Below, in pieces: positions 6,746-11,046 of a stretch of DNA of 11,046 nt. The DNA is from Pseudomonadales bacterium (GTDB taxonomy: Bacteria; Pseudomonadota; Gammaproteobacteria; Pseudomonadales; Azotimanducaceae), in NCBI GenBank assembly GCA_022448765.1, contig JAKUTI010000075.1, positions 1-11,046 of the forward strand, written 5' to 3'. The number at the start of each line of letters is the position of its first letter. The first letter of the stretch is position 1. Below the pieces are notes generated by a model, which made no database searches, was not told the origin of the DNA, and was given only the letters and a program-made list of their open reading frames with translations. Position numbers and translations under genes: made by a program.

Positions 6746-7152
6746 CTATCCGAACGCGTCACGTTCCGGTCCCTTGAGAGTCGCCCCGCAATCTACGACC
6801 AGCGTTTGGCCGGTAATGTAGCGTGCCCGTTCGGAAGCCAAGAACCGAACCGCGTTGCCAATGTCCCAACCCGTTCCCTCGACCCCTAGGACAGATTCAC
6901 GAACTCTCGCGTCTCGCGATTTTTCACTCATTCCAGGCTGGTAAACCATCGGCGTGAATACCGGCCCAGGGGCAACACAATTTACTCGAATGCCCTCAGG
7001 TCCATGATCAACGGCCATGGCTCGCGTCAGACCAATAATCGCACTTTTGGACGTACTGTATGCGGTCATGCCGCGCGGCCGTTGCCAATTCCGTCACGGT
7101 GAGCTCCTGCACCCGTTACGATGGCGACCTTTCCGTTTAGGCCTTCGTCCAC
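6746..7152 (-). pseudogene. Short-chain dehydrogenase/reductase broken by internal deletion and frameshift
   Basis: The minus strand holds the two ends of a short-chain dehydrogenase without its middle. The N-terminal piece, from a possible GTG at 7152, reads GLNGKVAIVTGAGAHRDGIG, the NAD(P)-binding TGxGxxxGIG start, and stops at a TGA (7068-7066). The C-terminal piece, in another frame, reads RPRGMTAYSTSKSAIIGLTR with the catalytic YxxxK, then NCVAPGPV, RFLASERARYITGQTLVVDCG and a natural end. In an intact member (about 250 residues) roughly 115-125 residues lie between these pieces, including the rest of the Rossmann fold and the catalytic serine. The two frames abut at about 7069-7080 within GGCCGCGCGGC, so a deletion at short GC-rich homology explains the structure. 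The ATG at 7069 could start a 107-residue fragment, but it would lack the cofactor site and Ser. The gene sits 29 bp after ilvA on the same strand, probably co-transcribed. The original substrate is unknown. Confidence 0.85.
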
Positions 7153-7181
7153 AGACTTGATCTTTCGACTCCCTTAGCTCA

Positions 7182-8699
7182 TCAAACCAAGAACATACGG
7201 TATGCTGAATTAGCAGATTCTTCCCAATACCGATACCCAATCCGATCGAGGTATTTACGCAACGCTCTCCTATCTCGGTTTACCGCCGTAAATCCAACGA
7301 GAACGCGACCCCACGCCGCACCATGATTCCTGTAGTGAAACAAAGAAATATTCCAGTCAACGCCAACCTCGGTCAGAAACGTTCGCAGAGCACCGGGTCT
7401 TTCTGGGAATTCGAAACGGTAAAGTACTTCCCCAAACGCGGCTGACGCCGCACCTCCAACCATATGCCTAACATGGAGCTTGGCCATCTCATTATCCGTC
7501 ATATCATCGACGACGTAACCCCGTTTGGTGAGCATATCGACAACGTTCTTGCGCTCTTCAAGATCACCGACTTGGATACCAAGAAACACCTGTGCGGTTT
7601 GCTGATCATTAAACCGGTAGTTAAATTCTGTAATCGCCCGTTTGCCCAGCACCCGGCACAGACGCCGAAAGCTTCCAGGCTTTTCGGGAATACTCACCCC
7701 CAGCAACGCTTCCCGACATTCCCCAAATTCAGCCCGTTCCGAGATATGTCTTAGCCGGTCGAAATTGACATTTGAACCACTTATTACCGCAACATACTTC
7801 TTATTCGATCCCGGCTTGTCCTTTACGTAACGTTTGAGACCTGCGACCGAAAGCGCTCCGGCTGGTTCAGCGATAGTACGTGCATCATCGAAAACATCTT
7901 TGATCGCTGCACAGATCTCATCCGTCGTGACAACGATCATTTGATCAACGTGCCTAAGCGCAATCTGAAATGGCCGCTTACCCACCTGAGCTACCGAAGC
8001 TCCGTCGGCAAACAGGTCCATTCCATCGGCTCGTAATCGAACCCTTCGTCCGGCGATTAACGCTTGGTTGAGGCAGTCGGAACCGCTGGCCTCTACACCA
8101 ATGACCTTAACTTGTGGTTTCAAGTATTTGACATAGGCCGCGATACCCGCGACCAGACCTCCCCCACCTACTGGAACGAATATCGCGTCAGGATCACCCT
8201 CAAACTGATTCAAGATTTCAACACCAACCGTACCCTGTCCGGCGATCACCGCCGGATCATCGTACGGTGGCACAATGGTCGCCCCACTTCGGTCCACTAA
8301 GGAATGGGCGTGTTGTTCCGCATCGCTATAGGTTTCACCGCGAAGTATTACCTCCGCCCCTAATCGCCGTACTGCTGCGACTTTTATCGCCGGCGTATTG
8401 AGTCCCATCACGATTGTCGCTTGGATCCCCAATCGCGATGCTGCGAGGGCGACTCCTTGTGCATGATTGCCAGCTGAAGCCGCCAGAACACCTCGTTTCC
8501 GCTCGCGCTCGCTCAACTTAACCATCCGGTTATAGGCACCCCGAATCTTAAAAGAATGGATAGGCTGCATGTCTTCACGCTTGAACGATATGTCCGCGTT
8601 TAACCGCGAGGACAGAAATGGAGCGGCTTCTAAGGGCGTTTCGATAGCAATGTCATAGACTTCCGAAGATAAGATTTTCTTTACGTAGGCCTCTAGCAT
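7182..8699 (-). CDS. ilvA: Threonine ammonia-lyase, biosynthetic (threonine deaminase)
   Basis: IlvA converts threonine to 2-oxobutanoate and ammonia with pyridoxal phosphate, the first step of isoleucine synthesis. The 505-residue length matches the long, regulated biosynthetic form (E. coli 514), not the short catabolic one. The catalytic domain spans about 1-320: Lys51 in SFKIRGAYN forms the Schiff base, SAGNHAQG at 75-82 and GGGGLVAG at 178-185 bind the cofactor, and ISGSN closes the domain. Two ACT-like regulatory domains follow: LLGVSIPEKPGSFRRL from about 332 and YRFEFPERPGALRTFL from about 427, which in the family bind isoleucine (inhibitor) and valine (activator). The start at 8699 has GGAG eight bases upstream. 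The gene is divergent from rpiA, as in Pseudomonas from memory, and is followed by the broken dehydrogenase. I saw no leader-peptide attenuator upstream, and 48 bp leaves no room for one. Confidence 0.97.
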   Translation of the reverse strand: MLEAYVKKILSSEVYDIAIETPLEAAPFLSSRLNADISFKREDMQPIHSFKIRGAYNRMVKLSERERKRGVLAASAGNHAQGVALAASRLGIQATIVMGLNTPAIKVAAVRRLGAEVILRGETYSDAEQHAHSLVDRSGATIVPPYDDPAVIAGQGTVGVEILNQFEGDPDAIFVPVGGGGLVAGIAAYVKYLKPQVKVIGVEASGSDCLNQALIAGRRVRLRADGMDLFADGASVAQVGKRPFQIALRHVDQMIVVTTDEICAAIKDVFDDARTIAEPAGALSVAGLKRYVKDKPGSNKKYVAVISGSNVNFDRLRHISERAEFGECREALLGVSIPEKPGSFRRLCRVLGKRAITEFNYRFNDQQTAQVFLGIQVGDLEERKNVVDMLTKRGYVVDDMTDNEMAKLHVRHMVGGAASAAFGEVLYRFEFPERPGALRTFLTEVGVDWNISLFHYRNHGAAWGRVLVGFTAVNRDRRALRKYLDRIGYRYWEESANSAYRMFLV

Positions 8700-8747
8700 G
8701 GCGTCATCTCCGGGAAATTCATCCTATGTTCAGGCTACCATGACCCC
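8700..8747. promoter_or_regulatory. Compact divergent ilvA-rpiA start region
   Basis: Only 48 bp separate the two start codons, so at least one promoter must reach into the opposite gene. GGAG upstream of ilvA is clear on the minus strand. For rpiA, TATGTT at 8725-8730 is a possible -10; transcription from it would begin about 11 bases before the ATG, and no convincing Shine-Dalgarno sequence precedes rpiA. These promoter calls are inference. Confidence 0.3.
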
Positions 8748-9413
8748 ATGAAAACCGACGATCTGAAGAAAGCCGCAGCGCAAGCGGCAATTACTTACAT
8801 CGAACCCAAGCTCAACCCAGAAACCATCGTCGGAGTCGGCACCGGATCAACCACCAACCATTTCATCGATGCGCTCGGCGCTATAAGACACAAGTTCGAC
8901 TCCGCAGTCTCTAGCTCAGTAGCTTCTACTGCTCGGCTAGAAGACGTAGGGGTGCATGTAATCGATCTAAACGCAGCCCCTCGCGTTCTTGTTTACGTCG
9001 ATGGCGCCGACGAAGTCGAACCAGGTAAGGCTGCGCTCAAAGGAGGAGGCGGCGCTTTGACCCGTGAAAAGATAATTGTCGCCGCATGCGACGAGTTTGT
9101 CTGCATTGTTGACGACAGTAAGTGCGTGGATCAATTGGGCTCGTTCCCACTGCCAGTAGAAGTGATACCAATGGCCCGAAGCTTCGTAGCCCGACGCCTC
9201 GTCGAGCTCGGTGGCGATCCGGTCTATCGAGACGGTTTAATCACCGACAACGGGAACGTGATTCTCGACGTCCATGGACTAACCATCGATGCTCCAGATA
9301 CTCTGGAAAGCGAGATCAGTAACATTGCCGGGGTGGTCACTAACGGGATTTTCGCAGCCAATCGAGCGGATACATTGATTGTGGCTTCCGCTGAAGGGGT
9401 ATCTATACGCTAA
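8748..9413 (+). CDS. rpiA: Ribose-5-phosphate isomerase A
   Basis: RpiA interconverts ribose 5-phosphate and ribulose 5-phosphate in the non-oxidative pentose phosphate pathway. The 221-residue product is full length (E. coli 219). Visible motifs are VGVGTGSTTNHFIDAL from 28, where GTGSTT (31-36) binds phosphate, YVDGADEV at 83-90 with the two active-site aspartates, and KGGGGALTREK at 98-108 with Lys98 and the catalytic base Glu107. The start is set by homology to the usual N-terminus (DDLKKAAAQAA); there is no good ribosome site and no alternative in-frame ATG upstream. The 3' end overlaps the convergent FAD-dehydrogenase gene by 11 bp (9403-9413), so no terminator lies between them. ilvA is divergent upstream. 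Confidence 0.97.
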   Translation: MKTDDLKKAAAQAAITYIEPKLNPETIVGVGTGSTTNHFIDALGAIRHKFDSAVSSSVASTARLEDVGVHVIDLNAAPRVLVYVDGADEVEPGKAALKGGGGALTREKIIVAACDEFVCIVDDSKCVDQLGSFPLPVEVIPMARSFVARRLVELGGDPVYRDGLITDNGNVILDVHGLTIDAPDTLESEISNIAGVVTNGIFAANRADTLIVASAEGVSIR

Positions 9414-10779
9414 GTAACTTACCCGGATTCATGACCCCATCCGGATCAAATACCGCTTTCAGTTCACGCATCATACCAACTTCCGAGTCGCCTCTACTGT
9501 ACGACAAGAAATCCCGTTTCAATAACCCCACGCCGTGTTCAGCAGAAATACTCCCGCCCCGTTGCTCAATCAGGTTGAAAAGCTCCGGGTTAATTTGATG
9601 GCAACGTTCAAAAAAAGCATCGATCGAAAGAGACTCTGGCTTCAGGATATTTAAGTGAAGATTCCCATCCCCGATGTGGCCATACCAACAGACGTCAAAT
9701 TCAGGATAATGTTGGTTCACGATGTGGTCCACGTCGGAAAGAAACCCTGGCACTTCCGATATTCGCACCGAGAGATCATTTTTGTATGGTGTGTCGGCAG
9801 CAATGCTTTCGCTAATATTCTCCCGCAGCGACCATAGGGCGGATGCCTGAGCATCAGATTGACTTATCACTCCCGTCGTTACCCAGTCCCGATCCAGCGC
9901 CTCTTCGAATGCGATGGCCGCTTCTTCGTCTGCCTCGGCATCGAACTCAACTAAGGCATAAAAAGCACACGACTCTGGAAAAGGGCGCTGACCATCTCCA
10001 TGTTTTAATACTTTCTGCAACGCGAGTTCCGAAAAAAACTCAAACGCGGTCAAGACAATACGCTGTTGGAAACACTCAAGAATATTGAGGATGTCGTCAA
10101 GACGATTGACTCCAAGCACCAATACTCGTTGCGGCTTGGGACCGGGTGCTAATCTGATTTCGACTTCAACAACGAATCCCAAGGTGCCTTCCGACCCTAT
10201 AAAGAGATGCCTTAGGTCGTACCCTGTAGCGTTCTTAACCAATCCGCGATTGCACCGAATAATATCCCCTTTGCCGGTAACCACGGTAAGCCCCACCACC
10301 CAGTCCCGGGTGAGACCGTACCGAATGACTTTGATCCCACCAGCATTCGTGGCGACATTTCCGCCGATTTGACTCGAACCGGATGAGGCAAAATCAACTG
10401 GATAAAAGAGCCCTTTATCTAACGCATAGTCCTGGAGATTTTTTGTGATAACCCCAGCTTCACAACGAACAATTCGGTCCGTGGAATTAAACTCCTTGAT
10501 CTGATTCATTCGATCGAACGAAACGACGATTTCGTTGTTGGAGGCGACAGCACCGCCCGACAGCCCCGTACGACCCCCCGAAGGAACCAGCCCGAGCGAG
10601 CGATCACGAGCAAGCTTAACGAGCGCGACAATTTCGTCGGCGCACTGCGGAAAAACAATCGCCTGGGGCGCAATATCAAAACTCCGCGTCCAGTCCGTAC
10701 CCCAATGCATGAGATCCGCTTGGTCCGTCTTCACCCGACTACTTGGAAAAATTTCCTTAAGAGCGCCAGTGTCTTTCAT
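9403..10779 (-). CDS. FAD-binding oxidoreductase of the GlcD/DLD type, likely D-2-hydroxyglutarate dehydrogenase
   Basis: A 458-residue flavoprotein that oxidises a D-2-hydroxy acid. The N-terminal PCMH-type FAD domain (about 36-215) contains VPSGGRTGLSGGAV at 65-78, SSGSSQIGGNVATNAGG at 132-148 and KNATGYDLRHLFIGSEGTLG at 182-201. The C-terminal domain carries YGHIGDGNLHLNIL, with His368 and His375, and SAEHGVGLLKRDFL, with Glu414 and His415; these histidines and glutamate are metal and substrate positions in D-2-hydroxyglutarate dehydrogenase. Length matches that enzyme in Pseudomonas, where it lies next to serA and clears the D-2-hydroxyglutarate that SerA makes. D-lactate or glycolate dehydrogenase activity cannot be excluded, because the motifs are shared. 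No signal peptide or membrane segment is seen. AGGA about eight bases before the ATG at 10779 supports the start. Downstream it overlaps rpiA tail to tail; upstream, after 106 bp, is pgk on the same strand. Confidence 0.9.
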   Translation of the reverse strand: MKDTGALKEIFPSSRVKTDQADLMHWGTDWTRSFDIAPQAIVFPQCADEIVALVKLARDRSLGLVPSGGRTGLSGGAVASNNEIVVSFDRMNQIKEFNSTDRIVRCEAGVITKNLQDYALDKGLFYPVDFASSGSSQIGGNVATNAGGIKVIRYGLTRDWVVGLTVVTGKGDIIRCNRGLVKNATGYDLRHLFIGSEGTLGFVVEVEIRLAPGPKPQRVLVLGVNRLDDILNILECFQQRIVLTAFEFFSELALQKVLKHGDGQRPFPESCAFYALVEFDAEADEEAAIAFEEALDRDWVTTGVISQSDAQASALWSLRENISESIAADTPYKNDLSVRISEVPGFLSDVDHIVNQHYPEFDVCWYGHIGDGNLHLNILKPESLSIDAFFERCHQINPELFNLIEQRGGSISAEHGVGLLKRDFLSYSRGDSEVGMMRELKAVFDPDGVMNPGKLLSV

Positions 10780-10885
10780 GAAGAATTCCTATTCCCCACA
10801 ACGTAATTGAACGATGTCGAGGAGGCCGATAACAACACCCATGTTCTTAGGTCATCATCCCCTTATCACGGACACCCCGAAAGTC

Positions 10886-11046
10886 CTACGCGTTCAAATC
10901 CAATACCTCCAACGCGGGCAGGCTTCGGCCCTCAAGAAATTCAAGAAACGCCCCGCCCCCCGTTGATATATAGGATATTTTGTCTTCAATGTTATATTTT
11001 TCGATGGCCGCTATCGTGTCGCCGCCCCCCGCAATGGAAAAAGCTG
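10886..11046 (-). CDS. pgk: Phosphoglycerate kinase, C-terminal end (5' part outside window)
   Basis: Only the last 52 complete codons are present, ending at the TAG at 10886-10888. The visible stretch reads AFSIAGGGDTIAAIEKY, then KISYISTGGGAFLEFLEGR and SLPALEVLDLNA at the end. GGGDT and STGGGAFLEFLEG are the nucleotide-binding loops of the C-terminal domain of phosphoglycerate kinase, which transfers phosphate between 1,3-bisphosphoglycerate and ADP in glycolysis and the reverse in gluconeogenesis. The frame is open to the window edge. The 106 bp that follow, up to the FAD-dehydrogenase start, show no clear terminator, so read-through into that gene is possible. Confidence 0.97.
   Translation of the reverse strand, partial: AFSIAGGGDTIAAIEKYNIEDKISYISTGGGAFLEFLEGRSLPALEVLDLNA

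Noticed and set aside
7081..7181. The segment after ilvA considered as an attenuator or noncoding RNA.
   Set aside because: It encodes the NAD-binding start of the broken dehydrogenase, which explains it better.
7464..8300. Several plus-strand open frames of 60-100 codons.
   Set aside because: All lie opposite the well-supported ilvA and show no protein-like features.

Overview
The window reads as ordinary chromosomal backbone of a gammaproteobacterium, probably an uncultured or marine type; the lineage is inferred from gene content and order, not from a marker gene. GC content is roughly half, coding density is high, and I see no IS element, tRNA, rRNA, CRISPR array, prophage or defence gene. 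The strongest lineage signal is the block zapA - 6S RNA (ssrS) - 5-formyltetrahydrofolate cyclo-ligase (ygfA), with a UbiH/UbiI-type hydroxylase and gcvH on one side and rpiA and pgk on the other. From memory, E. coli carries these genes in the same relative order around 64-66 min.

Layout. 1-453 (-): 3'-truncated RNA pyrophosphohydrolase rppH. 589-2646 (+): large DUF255/YyaL thioredoxin-like protein. 2676-3062 (-): glycine cleavage H protein without gcvT or gcvP. 3301-4473 (-): FAD monooxygenase of ubiquinone biosynthesis. 4474-4772: divergent control region. 4773-5290 (+): small coiled-coil protein (TIGR02449 type) overlapping zapA by ATGA. 5305-5583: terminator, then 6S RNA. 5612-6721 (+): ygfA and peptide deformylase def, linked by a small hairpin holding the ygfA stop and the def Shine-Dalgarno. 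6746-7152 (-): short-chain dehydrogenase broken by an internal deletion. 7182-8699 (-): biosynthetic threonine deaminase ilvA. 8748-9413 (+): ribose-5-phosphate isomerase rpiA, divergent from ilvA with only 48 bp between. 9403-10779 (-): FAD-linked dehydrogenase of the D-2-hydroxyglutarate/D-lactate/glycolate type, overlapping rpiA tail to tail. 10886-11046 (-): last 52 codons of phosphoglycerate kinase.

The genes are housekeeping: RNA turnover, one-carbon and glycine metabolism (gcvH, ygfA), ubiquinone synthesis, cell division, global RNA polymerase control (6S RNA), N-terminal protein processing (def), isoleucine synthesis and central carbon metabolism. I found no convincing new system. The items most worth checking are the deletion scar in the dehydrogenase, the ygfA-def coupling hairpin, the 6S RNA closing stem followed by a T-run, and the unstudied coiled-coil partner gene of zapA.
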